A stretch of DNA of 64,000 nt from Stenotrophomonas aracearum (GTDB lineage: Bacteria > Pseudomonadota > Gammaproteobacteria > Xanthomonadales > Xanthomonadaceae): the NCBI RefSeq assembly GCF_031834615.1, contig NZ_CP115543.1:4041001-4105000 (forward strand). Reading direction: 5' to 3'. Below, in pieces: positions 34,358 through 42,402 of the stretch; position 1 is the first letter of the stretch; every line of letters begins with the position of its first letter. Both the position numbers and the translations under genes were made by a program. The notes under the pieces were generated by a model. It saw nothing but the letters and a program-made list of their open reading frames with translations, had not been told where the DNA came from and searched no databases.

Positions 34358-35059
34358 TCACGGCCGTTCGATCGGCGCGGCAGGCGACAGCGCGCGGCGG
34401 AGGTCCAGCAGGGCAACATGATGGAGTTGCGACACCCTGCCCCTGCTTACGCCCAAGCGCTCCGCCAGCGTCTTGAAGGGAAGGTGCTCGAAGTAGTGGG
34501 CCTGGATCAGCAACCGGGAGCGCTCCGGCAGCCGCTGCATCGCCCAGCGCAGACGTGTGTTCATCAGGCTGCGCTCGGTGTATTCCTGGGCACTGCAGAA
34601 CTGCTCGTCGGCCTGGGCGGCTTCACTGTCGAGCAGGAACGCCAAGCCCAGTCCCACGATGTCCTCGACCAGTTGCTCCAGGGGACCGACCTCGTCGCCC
34701 GGAGGGCGCCTGCGCATGGACTGGAGCCGCTCAACCACCCGCGCCCCCGGGTGCTCATCACGGCCGGCGCTGAACTGCCGGACCTCGTTGAAGATTGCCC
34801 CACGCACGCGCGCGATCGCATAGCCCGGAAAGGGGATTCCGCGAGACGGGTCGAATCGTGTCATGGCTTCGAGCAGCCCGACGGTGGCGCTCTGGCGCAG
34901 GTCTTCGCGCGGCACGCGCAGCCCGGCCACGCGGCGGTGGATCCGGTCGGCAAGCATCTCCGCCCACGGCAGGTAGCGCGCCACGAGTACGTCGCGGGCC
35001 GCGCTTTCGCCTGAACGCAGGGTCTGCCACGCCTCCATGTCAGCCGGGTCGGTCTGCAC
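34358..35059 (-). CDS. fliA: Sigma-28-like flagellar sigma factor FliA
   Basis: The protein is 233 residues from a GTG at 35059, or 226 from the ATG at 35038. The GTG is favoured because GGAAC in the fliP end gives a plausible ribosome site and the length suits FliA. Region 2 is visible as DLRQSATVGLLEAMTRFDPSRGIPFPGYAIARVRGAIFNEVRQ, and region 4 as LPERSRLLIQAHYFEHLPFKTLAERLGVSRGRVSQLHH. It is the last gene of the flagellar block. No anti-sigma FlgM, flagellin or other classical late gene is present, so its target promoters are unknown; RHS genes or other loci are possibilities. Confidence 0.83.
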   Translation of the reverse strand: MQTDPADMEAWQTLRSGESAARDVLVARYLPWAEMLADRIHRRVAGLRVPREDLRQSATVGLLEAMTRFDPSRGIPFPGYAIARVRGAIFNEVRQFSAGRDEHPGARVVERLQSMRRRPPGDEVGPLEQLVEDIVGLGLAFLLDSEAAQADEQFCSAQEYTERSLMNTRLRWAMQRLPERSRLLIQAHYFEHLPFKTLAERLGVSRGRVSQLHHVALLDLRRALSPAAPIERP

Positions 35060-35064
35060 CGCGA

Positions 35065-35826
35065 TCAGTTCCAGAAACTCCCCAGCAGCGCCTTGGCCGT
35101 CAACACCCAGCCATCGATCAGGATGAACAGCAGGATCTTCAACGGCAGGCTGATGGTGGTTGGCGGCAGCATGATCATGCCCAGCGCCATGAGAATCGCG
35201 CTTACCACCAGATCGATGAGCAGGAACGGCAGGAAGATGACGAAGCCGATCTGGAACGCGGTCTTCAGCTCGCTCAGCAGAAACGCGGGCACCAGGTGCG
35301 TGAACGCCACATCCCTGGCCGTGGCCGGCATGGGCGCCTTCGCCATCTCCAGCACCACTTTGAGATCGCTCTCGCGCGTCTGCGAGATCATGAACTGACG
35401 CATGGGATCCTTGCCACGCTCGATGGCCTCTCCGGCGGTAATCTGCTGGCTGAGGTACGGCGTCAATGCGTCCTGGTCGATCTTGCCTGCCACCGGCGCC
35501 ATGGTGAACCAGGTCAGGCACAACGACAGGGTGATGATGACGCTGTTCGGCGGCGTCTGCGGCAGGCCCAACGCGTGGCGCAACAGCGAGAGCACGATCA
35601 CGATGCGCGTGAACGAGGTCATCGCGATCAGCATCACCGGTACCAGCGACAGCAGGCTGAGCAGCACGAAGTTGCGCAGCACCGGCGAGAAGTCCTGGCG
35701 CGCGACTTCATCGGCCACGCTGTCGAGGGCGCTGGCATCGGCGTGCAGGGCAAAGGAGAGTACGCACCCGCCTGCCAGCAACGCCAGTCCATGAGACAGC
35801 CGGAGCCGGGTGTCACGCCTTGTCAT
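35065..35826 (-). CDS. fliP: Flagellar type III export gate protein FliP
   Basis: The 253-residue protein has a signal peptide as usual for FliP. The conserved VMLIAMTSFTRIVIVLSLLRHALGLPQTPPN, MRQFMISQTRESDL, LVPAFLLSELKTAFQIGFVIFLPFLLIDLVV and GMIMLPPTTISLPLKILLFILIDGW blocks follow. With FliQ and FliR it forms the helical export gate in the inner membrane. Its start overlaps fliO by 14 bases. It looks intact. Confidence 0.96.
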   Translation of the reverse strand: MTRRDTRLRLSHGLALLAGGCVLSFALHADASALDSVADEVARQDFSPVLRNFVLLSLLSLVPVMLIAMTSFTRIVIVLSLLRHALGLPQTPPNSVIITLSLCLTWFTMAPVAGKIDQDALTPYLSQQITAGEAIERGKDPMRQFMISQTRESDLKVVLEMAKAPMPATARDVAFTHLVPAFLLSELKTAFQIGFVIFLPFLLIDLVVSAILMALGMIMLPPTTISLPLKILLFILIDGWVLTAKALLGSFWN

Positions 35827-36163
35827 GGGACGTCTCCACGCGATGCATCTGGACCTGCGCGCTGGATTCCACCACCAGATACTCGCCGTCACCGCTCTGG
35901 ATCCTGTGCACGGACGTGCGCGGACTGAGCCGGAGCGTGCCGGTCAAGCGCAGATCCTGCTCGGCGGTCGGCTTTGCAAGAACGGCTGCCCCCAACCAGC
36001 GTTGAAGCCAGCCTCGGCGCCGCGCCGCGTACAGACCCACCAGTACCACGGCCAGCAGCAGCACGGTCATGCCGAGCGCCTGGATTGCATCGGCGCCGCC
36101 AGCGCTGCCCTCTTCGCGGAATGCGATGGGCACCGGAGTGGCACTGGAGACCGTTGCGGTCAC
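35813..36163 (-). CDS. fliO: FliO-like export accessory protein
   Basis: The 116-residue protein has a single membrane helix (about residues 30-48) followed by a basic cytoplasmic domain with LRLTGTLRLSPRTSVHRIQSGDGEYLVVES, the FliO pattern. FliO is a chaperone-like factor that stabilises FliP during gate assembly. A GTG start overlaps the fliN stop (GTGA), and the gene precedes fliP as in many bacteria. Confidence 0.85.
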   Translation of the reverse strand: MTATVSSATPVPIAFREEGSAGGADAIQALGMTVLLLAVVLVGLYAARRRGWLQRWLGAAVLAKPTAEQDLRLTGTLRLSPRTSVHRIQSGDGEYLVVESSAQVQMHRVETSHDKA

Positions 36164-36462
36164 AGCAGCTCCAGGATGCGGATGGCGTAGTGATCGTCCA
36201 CGGCGAGCAACTCGGCGCTGGCCACCACGCGGTCGTTGAGCAACAACGACACCGGTGCCTCCAGTCCCTGGTCCAGCTTCAACTGGTCGCCGCTCTTCAT
36301 CGCCAGCAGCTGTTCGATGCTCAGGGTAAGCGAGCCGATCTGCGCGGTCATGCGTACCTCTACATGGCCGACCAGAGCCAGGGCGGGGTGGGTAGTACCA
36401 AGGCCGGAAAGCTCCTGGGCAAGGCTGCCAGCCGCAGCGGCGGGTGTGGAAAGGGTTTCCAT
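36160..36462 (-). CDS. fliN: FliN-like C-ring protein (SpoA domain)
   Basis: The protein is 100 residues with a SpoA/FliN domain in the C-terminal two thirds (VEVRMTAQIGSLTLSIEQLLAMKSGDQLKLDQ, then DRVVASAELLAVDDHYAIRILELL). FliN forms the cytoplasmic side of the C-ring and docks the FliH/FliI complex. ATG at 36462 is chosen; a GTG at 36474 would add four residues but sits too close to its ribosome site. Confidence 0.88.
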   Translation of the reverse strand: METLSTPAAAAGSLAQELSGLGTTHPALALVGHVEVRMTAQIGSLTLSIEQLLAMKSGDQLKLDQGLEAPVSLLLNDRVVASAELLAVDDHYAIRILELL

Positions 36463-36477
36463 CGTAGTGAGCACCTG

Positions 36478-37212
36478 TCAGTGAATGTGTTCGGCCGTGA
36501 TGGCCTTTGCCTGGCCGATGGCGGTGAGCCGACCGGTCAGGAGTGGCGGGCTGCCTGCGGCCCCCAATGCGTCCGGCGCACTCAGTGGAATGCCGGTGCC
36601 GAGGATGTCGCCCGGGCGCAGTGAGCTGACCAGCGAGATATCCACGCTTCCCAACTCGAGCGTGGCGGTCAGCGCAACCGCGGTTCCCGCGAGGGCCGCC
36701 GTTCTGGACTCCAGTGGGGCTGCGATCCTTCGCTGCGGGTCGAGTCTGTTACAAGTCACAGGGTCCAGCAGAAGGTGGAAGCGCACGTCGCCGACGGATA
36801 TCTCCATGCAGATCCACCCGTAGCGGTCGGTGAAAACCTCCGCCGGCGCTTGGTCCTGCTCGACCAGCACCGATGCAGCTCCCACCAGCGAGGACAGCAA
36901 CGCTGCAAGCGCCTCTGCTCCTACCGCCAGCGCGACGTTGAAGTCGGCAGCCACGCGCGTAGGCACCGCAGCGAGCGCGCCGCCCAGCCGGGCCATTGCT
37001 GCGCGGTCCATACCGGCAAGAGCGCGGCCATCATCGGCGGTGGCCAGCTGCCACGCCGCTGCCTGCGCCTGGGCGCGGGCAAGCTCGTCGACGGATACGG
37101 CGGCGGGTGTAACTGCCCAGTTGCGTTGCCAGTCCAGCACCAGCGCGTGCACCGCCGTGCGCACCGCGCGGCAACGGGTAGGCCCCTGCCATCGAATCGG
37201 ATGCCCTGCCAT
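36478..37212 (-). CDS. fliM: Reduced FliM/SctQ-like C-ring protein
   Basis: The 244-residue protein is shorter than typical FliM (about 330). The C-terminal half has a SpoA-like domain (ALTATLELGSVDISLVSSLRPGDILGTGIPLSAPDA). I cannot see the N-terminal CheY-binding motif or a clear FliM middle (CheC-like) domain with the GGxG motif that contacts FliG. In architecture it is closer to SctQ/YscQ of non-flagellar injectisomes. It lies between flgE and fliN, the normal flagellar place. Its start overlaps the flgE stop by one base. Confidence 0.72.
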   Translation of the reverse strand: MAGHPIRWQGPTRCRAVRTAVHALVLDWQRNWAVTPAAVSVDELARAQAQAAAWQLATADDGRALAGMDRAAMARLGGALAAVPTRVAADFNVALAVGAEALAALLSSLVGAASVLVEQDQAPAEVFTDRYGWICMEISVGDVRFHLLLDPVTCNRLDPQRRIAAPLESRTAALAGTAVALTATLELGSVDISLVSSLRPGDILGTGIPLSAPDALGAAGSPPLLTGRLTAIGQAKAITAEHIH

Positions 37213-38390
37213 CAGCCGCCCTTTGTACTGTTGTAGAGCTGTTCGATCATTTCGTTGCTGACCGTCATGACCCTGGAACTGGCCTGGTAGCCGCGCTGGA
37301 TGATGATCATGTCGGCGAACTCGCGGGTCAGGTCGATGTTGGACATCTCCAGACTGGCGCCGGCGATCTTGCCGTAGCGACCACTACCGGCGGTGCCGAT
37401 CTCGCGCTGCGATGCATCCACGCCCGAGACAATCCGGCCACCACTGAGCTTCAACGCGCTCTCGTTGGCGAACAGCGCCAGTGCAACCTGGCCGCCTGTG
37501 CGCTTCTTGGTAGTCGAATAGCTGAGCTGCAGGATGCCTTTCTCGTCGAACTTCATCGTGGTGATCGGCAACACACCATGGCCGTCGTCAACTTTCGCAG
37601 TCAGGCCGGAGGGCGTTCCCGACTGGGAGGTCATGCCATTGAATGAGCCAGGGGTACCGAAGTCGAACGTCAGCGTCTGGTCGCCGCCCGCGCTGCTGAG
37701 CACGATATCCATGGTGCTGTAGCCAGCCTGTGGCAGGCCCTGCACGCTGAAGCGCACCTCACCCGTGCCGATGCTGGCCCCTGTGTCGTCCAACACGGCC
37801 ACATCGAACGCGCCGGGGATCTGGGTAGCGCTACGGGTGAACTGCATCTTCAGCACCCGCGCCGTGCCGGTGGTGTCATAGACAGTGATGGAGTTGAGGT
37901 CCACCGGCGTCGCAGGCGCGGTGGGAGACGCACTGGAAGGCAGCAGATTGCCGCTGATGTGCACTCCGGTGGTCGGCACGGCACCTACCGTGCGCAACCC
38001 TTCAATCGTGATCGACGCAAGGGCACCGGTGGTATCCGCAGCCATGACTTCGTAGCTGTTGACACTGTCAACCAGCACGCCATCGTCGTTGAAGCGGAAC
38101 TGACCGGCTCGCGTGTAGTGCAGTGCGCCAGCGGCGTCGCGCAGCACGAAGTACCCGTCTCCATCGACCGCAAGGTCGGTCGCGTTTCCGGTCTGGCGGG
38201 TGTCGCCCGCCACGGTGCGCAGGTCTTCGCCCACGATGCGCGTGCCGAGGTTGCCTTCAATGTTGGCGAAGAAGGAATCACTGCCCCGGAATCCGGGTGT
38301 GTTCATGTTCGATACGTTGTTGGAAACGGTATTCAGGCTTCGCGAGAAGCTGAACAATCCTGAGAGGCTGGTGAAAAGGGCCTGGAACAT
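37212..38390 (-). CDS. flgE: Flagellar hook protein FlgE
   Basis: The 392-residue protein has the rod/hook N-terminal motif (LNTVSNNVSNMNTPGFRGSDSFFA), the DLAVDGDGYFVLRD block, and the C-terminal heptad segment LEMSNIDLTREFADMIIIQRGYQASSRVMTVSNEMIEQLYNSTKGG. The middle carries an FlgE D2-like domain. The length is normal for FlgE, so hook-type subunits can be made even though no filament genes are present. Confidence 0.94.
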   Translation of the reverse strand: MFQALFTSLSGLFSFSRSLNTVSNNVSNMNTPGFRGSDSFFANIEGNLGTRIVGEDLRTVAGDTRQTGNATDLAVDGDGYFVLRDAAGALHYTRAGQFRFNDDGVLVDSVNSYEVMAADTTGALASITIEGLRTVGAVPTTGVHISGNLLPSSASPTAPATPVDLNSITVYDTTGTARVLKMQFTRSATQIPGAFDVAVLDDTGASIGTGEVRFSVQGLPQAGYSTMDIVLSSAGGDQTLTFDFGTPGSFNGMTSQSGTPSGLTAKVDDGHGVLPITTMKFDEKGILQLSYSTTKKRTGGQVALALFANESALKLSGGRIVSGVDASQREIGTAGSGRYGKIAGASLEMSNIDLTREFADMIIIQRGYQASSRVMTVSNEMIEQLYNSTKGG

Positions 38391-38404
38391 GGCGGTTTCC
38401 TATA

Positions 38405-38833
38405 TCAGGGACTGCTGGAGGGCTGCACCAACGACACCTGCGACAGCTTCACGCCGGTGCTGACCTGCCCGGCGCTGTCGCGCACGCTCAGCTCGGGTCC
38501 GCTGGTGCCGAACTGCACGGCAATGACGCGGCCGGATACCTTGCCGCCCTCGCCCGCAATTTCAACCTGGCGGTCGATCAGGCTGACCGCCTGACTGGCG
38601 GCCGACATGGTGAGCTGGTCGGCGGTGTTCTGGCTCAGCTGGCGCGACTGTTCGAGCGCGGAAAACTGCGCCAGCTGCGCCAGGAATTCACGGTTGTCGA
38701 CCGGCTCCATCGGGTCCTGGAACTGCAGCTGCGCCAGGAACAGCCGGATGAAGTCGTCCTGGTTGATGGTGTTGTTGTTGGTCAACTCGCTCTGCTGCGT
38801 GCCCAACGTGCTTCCAATTGCATCAACGGCCAT
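38405..38833 (-). CDS. flgD: Short FlgD-like hook cap protein
   Basis: The 142-residue protein contains the conserved FlgD N-terminal region (QDDFIRLFLAQLQFQDPMEPVDNREFLAQLAQFSALEQS) and about 60 further residues, with part of a beta domain. Typical FlgD is about 220-240 residues, so the C-terminal Ig/Tudor-like portion is reduced or missing. The ATG at 38833 overlaps the end of the FliK-position gene by 11 bases. FlgD caps the growing hook. Confidence 0.84.
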   Translation of the reverse strand: MAVDAIGSTLGTQQSELTNNNTINQDDFIRLFLAQLQFQDPMEPVDNREFLAQLAQFSALEQSRQLSQNTADQLTMSAASQAVSLIDRQVEIAGEGGKVSGRVIAVQFGTSGPELSVRDSAGQVSTGVKLSQVSLVQPSSSP

Positions 38834-39518
38834 GGTGGTTTCCTGTTGCGGGTTCGGGCATGCGCCAGAGTTCATGGCCATTGACGGTGACGCGCGTCAG
38901 TGCCATGCCCTGGTCACGAGCAAAGCGATGCAGCTGTTGCAGCAGCTGCGGGTGGTTGGTTTCGTCCAGGCGGTAGTCGCGTAGGCGCAGTTGGACGTCG
39001 CCACCGCTTCCACGCAGCCACTGCAGCCAGCGCTCCTGCCACGGCACGCCGGCATCCGGATGCTGGGCCGCCGCACTGGCGGCGGTGGCAAGTGACGGGG
39101 TCTGCGCGGGCTCGCGTGTTGCCACTATTGCCATGCCCGCTGTCGGACGTACGGAAGTAGCCAGCGCCATAAAGGGCCCGGGCGCGACAGGGACGCCATG
39201 GGTGACTGGCGCCGTATCTGCCGTTCCGGTCAGCGCAGCCCCGGGCTGCAGCAGGAGGAACAGCTGCGTCTGCAACGCGGCCCCGGCTTCGCTCTGGGAC
39301 AAGCGCGGAGTTGCAGCCAGGCCCCAGGGCAACGAGATGGTACGGGTTGAACCGTGTTCGTCACGCAAGTCCAGCTCGATCGGATCGGTCGCAGGGGTGG
39401 CTGCTGCCGGGGAGTGTGCAACGGCCTTCTCAAATGCACGGGGCGATGGGTCCGAGGTACGGCGCTCGGTAGCACGCACCAGCGGAATCTGGTTGGGGTC
39501 GAGCAGTGGGGGAATCAT
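38823..39518 (-). CDS. fliK: FliK-position protein, possible short ruler protein
   Basis: The 231-residue protein is Ala/Pro/Thr-rich in its first 150 residues. Its C-terminal helical/beta segment (VQLRLRDYRLDETNHPQLLQQLHRFARDQGMALTRVTVNGHELWRM) is short, and the canonical FliK signature (LRPxxLGxVxVxL) is not clearly visible. The position between fliJ and flgD is the usual fliK place, which is the main reason for the assignment. The reduced length would fit a shorter hook. Confidence 0.55.
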   Translation of the reverse strand: MIPPLLDPNQIPLVRATERRTSDPSPRAFEKAVAHSPAAATPATDPIELDLRDEHGSTRTISLPWGLAATPRLSQSEAGAALQTQLFLLLQPGAALTGTADTAPVTHGVPVAPGPFMALATSVRPTAGMAIVATREPAQTPSLATAASAAAQHPDAGVPWQERWLQWLRGSGGDVQLRLRDYRLDETNHPQLLQQLHRFARDQGMALTRVTVNGHELWRMPEPATGNHHGR

Positions 39519-39967
39519 GTTCTATCTCCGCATCGCAGCCGCGCCAACAGCAGGTCGCTGTTGTCGTCGAAGTCACGCATGTCCTGCACTTGCTGCAGGC
39601 GGTCACGTTCCAAGGCCAGATGGTCGCCCACCTGGTCACGCTGGCGCTGAGCCGCCAGATGCGCAGTCGCAGCGGCGGCGGCGCGCTGTTGGGCCTGGGC
39701 ATGCACGTGGAGCTGTTGAGCTACCCTGTCGTGCAACCCCTCCAGAACCTGTGTCACCAGCCCGGCACGGCCGAGGTCCAGCGCCAGGCCCTGCCCCGCA
39801 TTACCGGCTTGTTGCTGAGCATCACCCAGATCCGATCTGGCCCGCGTAAGTGCGTCGTGCTGCGTGCGCTCGTCACGTTGGGCCAGGAGATGGGCCGCTT
39901 CCTGCCTGCCGTGCTGAAAATCGCGCAGACGGTGCAATGCCGACAAGGCGCGCTCTCGTTGGCTCAT
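39515..39967 (-). CDS. fliJ: FliJ-like export chaperone
   Basis: The 150-residue protein is predicted to be almost entirely helical and rich in Ala, Gln, Arg and Leu. It begins MSQRERALSALHRLRDFQHGRQEA, typical of the FliJ coiled-coil. FliJ is the stalk of the export ATPase ring and recycles chaperones. It follows fliI with the start-stop overlap ATGA, the conserved order. Confidence 0.75.
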   Translation of the reverse strand: MSQRERALSALHRLRDFQHGRQEAAHLLAQRDERTQHDALTRARSDLGDAQQQAGNAGQGLALDLGRAGLVTQVLEGLHDRVAQQLHVHAQAQQRAAAAATAHLAAQRQRDQVGDHLALERDRLQQVQDMRDFDDNSDLLLARLRCGDRT

Positions 39968-41292
39968 GCAGCTGCCCCTTCCGCAAGCAAGCTGCGGAGC
40001 TGCTGCAGCGCGTCCTTCCGACCGTAGCGTTTATCGGCCACCTGCTGCAGGAAGGCTTCCATGGCAGGACGTCGCAGCAACACTCCGTCCAGCTCCAGGT
40101 TCACGCCGGGCTGGTGAGCGCCGAGCTCCACCAGATCGCGTGCGCCCTCGTAAAGCGCCAACTCGCGCCGGGCGCGACGCGCAGTGTCCTGCTCGGTACC
40201 GCTGGCGACCGCGCCGATCAGGCGGCTGGCGCTATGCAGCACGTCGATGGCCGGATGGTGGCCGCGCGCGGCCAGTTCCCGGTCCAGCACGATATGTCCG
40301 TCCAGGATGGCCCGCATGTGGTCCGTGACGGGCTCGTTCATGTCGTCGCCCTCTACCAGCACGCTGTAGATGCCCGTGATGGACCCGCCACCCCGCACCC
40401 GGCCGCAACGTTCGAGCATGCGAGGCAGCTGTGCGAAGACGGACGGCGTGTAGCCGCGGAACGTTGGCGGCTCGCCGATCGACAGCCCGATGTCCCGCTG
40501 CGCCATCGCAAACCGGGTCATCGAATCGACCACCAGCAGGACCGCCTTGCCTTGGTCCCGGAAGTACTCCGCCACTGCGTGAGCGGCGTAGGCCGCTTGG
40601 GTACGCATCAACGCGGGTTCGTCGGCGGTAGCCACCACCACCACCGAGCGTTTCAATCCTTCGCTGCCCAGTGAGTGCTGCAGGAAGTCGTTGACTTCGC
40701 GACCGCGCTCGCCGATCAGGGCAAGCACGGTGACATCTGCGTCGACCTGGCGTGCCAGTGCACCCAGCAGCGTGCTTTTGCCCACTCCGCTGCCGGCCAT
40801 GATTCCAACCCGCTGCCCTTCGCCGAGAGTCAGCAGCGTGTCGATCGCACGCACCCCGGTTTCCATCACCCGCTCGATCGGCAGTCGGTGTAGGGGATTG
40901 ATGGGCGGGCGGGCCAGCGGATAGCGCTGCTCGAGTTCCAGTGCGGGACCGTCGTCCAGCGGGGTTCCGTGCGCATTGATGACCCGGCCCAGCAACGCCT
41001 CGCCAACACCCACATCGACACCCCGCCCCAGCGGACGCACCAGATGGCCCGGTGCTATGCCGGTCAGCTCGCCGTAGGGCATGAGCTGGGTCATGCCGGC
41101 GCGGAAGCCCACCACCATGGCGTCCAACTGGTGGCCGCCGTTGCCCTCGATCAGGCAACGCTCGCCCAGCACCACGTCTGGCCCAAGTGCCTCGACCACC
41201 AGCCCGTTGAACGACTCCACGCGGCCCAGTCGGCGCACCATCGGTGCAACACGCAGGTGCTCCAGCAGAGTGTCGATACCTGCGCTGTTCAT
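39964..41292 (-). CDS. fliI: Flagellar-type export ATPase FliI
   Basis: The 442-residue protein has a beta-barrel N-terminus, Walker A GIMAGSGVGKSTLL (about residues 162-175), the catalytic glutamate in ALIGERGREV, Walker B AVLLVVDSMTRFAMAQRDI and the C-terminal domain. This is the FliI/SctN family and the ATP sites look intact. It powers or couples substrate unfolding and gate opening at the export apparatus. It is preceded by fliH and followed by fliJ. Confidence 0.96.
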   Translation of the reverse strand: MNSAGIDTLLEHLRVAPMVRRLGRVESFNGLVVEALGPDVVLGERCLIEGNGGHQLDAMVVGFRAGMTQLMPYGELTGIAPGHLVRPLGRGVDVGVGEALLGRVINAHGTPLDDGPALELEQRYPLARPPINPLHRLPIERVMETGVRAIDTLLTLGEGQRVGIMAGSGVGKSTLLGALARQVDADVTVLALIGERGREVNDFLQHSLGSEGLKRSVVVVATADEPALMRTQAAYAAHAVAEYFRDQGKAVLLVVDSMTRFAMAQRDIGLSIGEPPTFRGYTPSVFAQLPRMLERCGRVRGGGSITGIYSVLVEGDDMNEPVTDHMRAILDGHIVLDRELAARGHHPAIDVLHSASRLIGAVASGTEQDTARRARRELALYEGARDLVELGAHQPGVNLELDGVLLRRPAMEAFLQQVADKRYGRKDALQQLRSLLAEGAAA

Positions 41293-41957
41293 CGTGGCTG
41301 CGCTGCCAGTCCAGAGAGAAACGCTGCGCGGATCGCGTCCAGCCGGACATCCAGGCCGCCATCTACAATGCCGTTACTGGTCTGCAGCTGTACCTGGCCC
41401 GGCAACAATCCCACGGCCGGCTCAACGCGCACCTGGGCATCGGCCAGACCTTCCACCAATGGATGCAGGCTTGGGGCCACGCGCAGCAGTACCGGGCGTT
41501 CGCGCTGCTCGTCCAGCAACTGTGCACAGACCTGGCGGAAGTCCGCGCTGGATGACCCGCACACGCGCACCACAGCGGCATACGCCAGCACGACGGCGTC
41601 CTCCAACAACTGCGTCTCCATCCTGTCCACACACACAGGCACCTGAGCCAGCAGCTCGCTCAGATGCCGCTGTTGTTCTTCCAGCATCTGCAGGCGCGTG
41701 TCGTGCGCCGCTTGCAGCGCGTTGGTCTGCTCGCGCAGGTGCTTTTCCAGCGCAGCAGCGGCGGCTGCTTCGCCGGCGCGCAAGCCCTCGATCCGTGCCT
41801 GTTCCAGCGTGGCGGCACGTTCCTCGGCCAGCGTGGGACCGGCGGGGATGGCGGGGGCTACATCAGCCGCAGTCGCCGCGCCAGCAGCCGGTGTTGCCGC
41901 ACCCAGTAGCTGCGAGAGGGTCCTTGCTGCCCCCGGAGTCGGGTCTACACGCTGCAT
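41289..41957 (-). CDS. fliH: FliH-like stator of the export ATPase
   Basis: The 222-residue protein has an Ala/Pro-rich N-terminus (about 1-55), a helical middle with GxxxG/A-type spacing (EGLRAGEAAAAAALEKHLREQ), and a C-terminal FliH/SctL domain with LEDAVVLAYAAVVRVCG and LLPGQVQLQTSNGIVDGGLDVRLDAI. It dimerises and regulates FliI and links it to FliN. The ATG at 41957 is next to the fliG-like stop. Confidence 0.85.
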   Translation of the reverse strand: MQRVDPTPGAARTLSQLLGAATPAAGAATAADVAPAIPAGPTLAEERAATLEQARIEGLRAGEAAAAAALEKHLREQTNALQAAHDTRLQMLEEQQRHLSELLAQVPVCVDRMETQLLEDAVVLAYAAVVRVCGSSSADFRQVCAQLLDEQRERPVLLRVAPSLHPLVEGLADAQVRVEPAVGLLPGQVQLQTSNGIVDGGLDVRLDAIRAAFLSGLAAQPR

Positions 41958-41958
41958 G

Positions 41959-42402
41959 TCAGCCCGCCTCAACCATGTCGAGGAGATGCCTGCGCAGCGA
42001 CGCTTCCAGGGCGGTCGGCAGCACGGACACGTTCGCCAGCATCGGAACCACCGCAGCGCGGCTCGCCGGTTCCAGGGCCGCAATGCAGAACTCGCGTTCG
42101 GCTCCCTGCAGGCAGGTGAGGCCGCGTGCCAGCCAGGGCGACGAAACGCGGCCGGCCATCGTGTTCCAGTCGATGCGGACGGCAGGCAGATCAGTTTGCA
42201 CGGACGAGCCAGCCTCGAGTCCCTCCGCTGATACAGCGTCGATGGGAAGCGACGACGCCAGCAGCTCGCGCAGCACCTGCCGCACCAGCGGTTCATCCGA
42301 CGACGGAAGTGCGGCGATCAAGGCGCTCTGGTCACGCGGGTGAAGCGGCGCCAGCAGCAGCGCACAGCGGCGGTGCGCTTCGGTAGCGACTGCGACGCTC
42401 AT
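41959..42402 (-). CDS. fliG: Severely shortened FliG-position protein
   Basis: The protein is 147 residues, less than half the usual FliG length (about 330). It occupies the canonical fliG place between fliF and fliH and starts by ATGA overlap with fliF. The sequence is helical with several Leu-rich segments (ALLLAPLHPRDQSALIAALP, PLVRQVLRELLAS, RAAVVPMLANVSVL). I cannot see the FliG middle-domain EHPQ motif or the C-terminal charged torque helix that meets MotA. It may be a minimal adaptor between FliF and the C-ring, comparable in role to SctK-type proteins, or a degenerate FliG. Assignment rests mainly on synteny. Confidence 0.55.
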   Translation of the reverse strand: MSVAVATEAHRRCALLLAPLHPRDQSALIAALPSSDEPLVRQVLRELLASSLPIDAVSAEGLEAGSSVQTDLPAVRIDWNTMAGRVSSPWLARGLTCLQGAEREFCIAALEPASRAAVVPMLANVSVLPTALEASLRRHLLDMVEAG

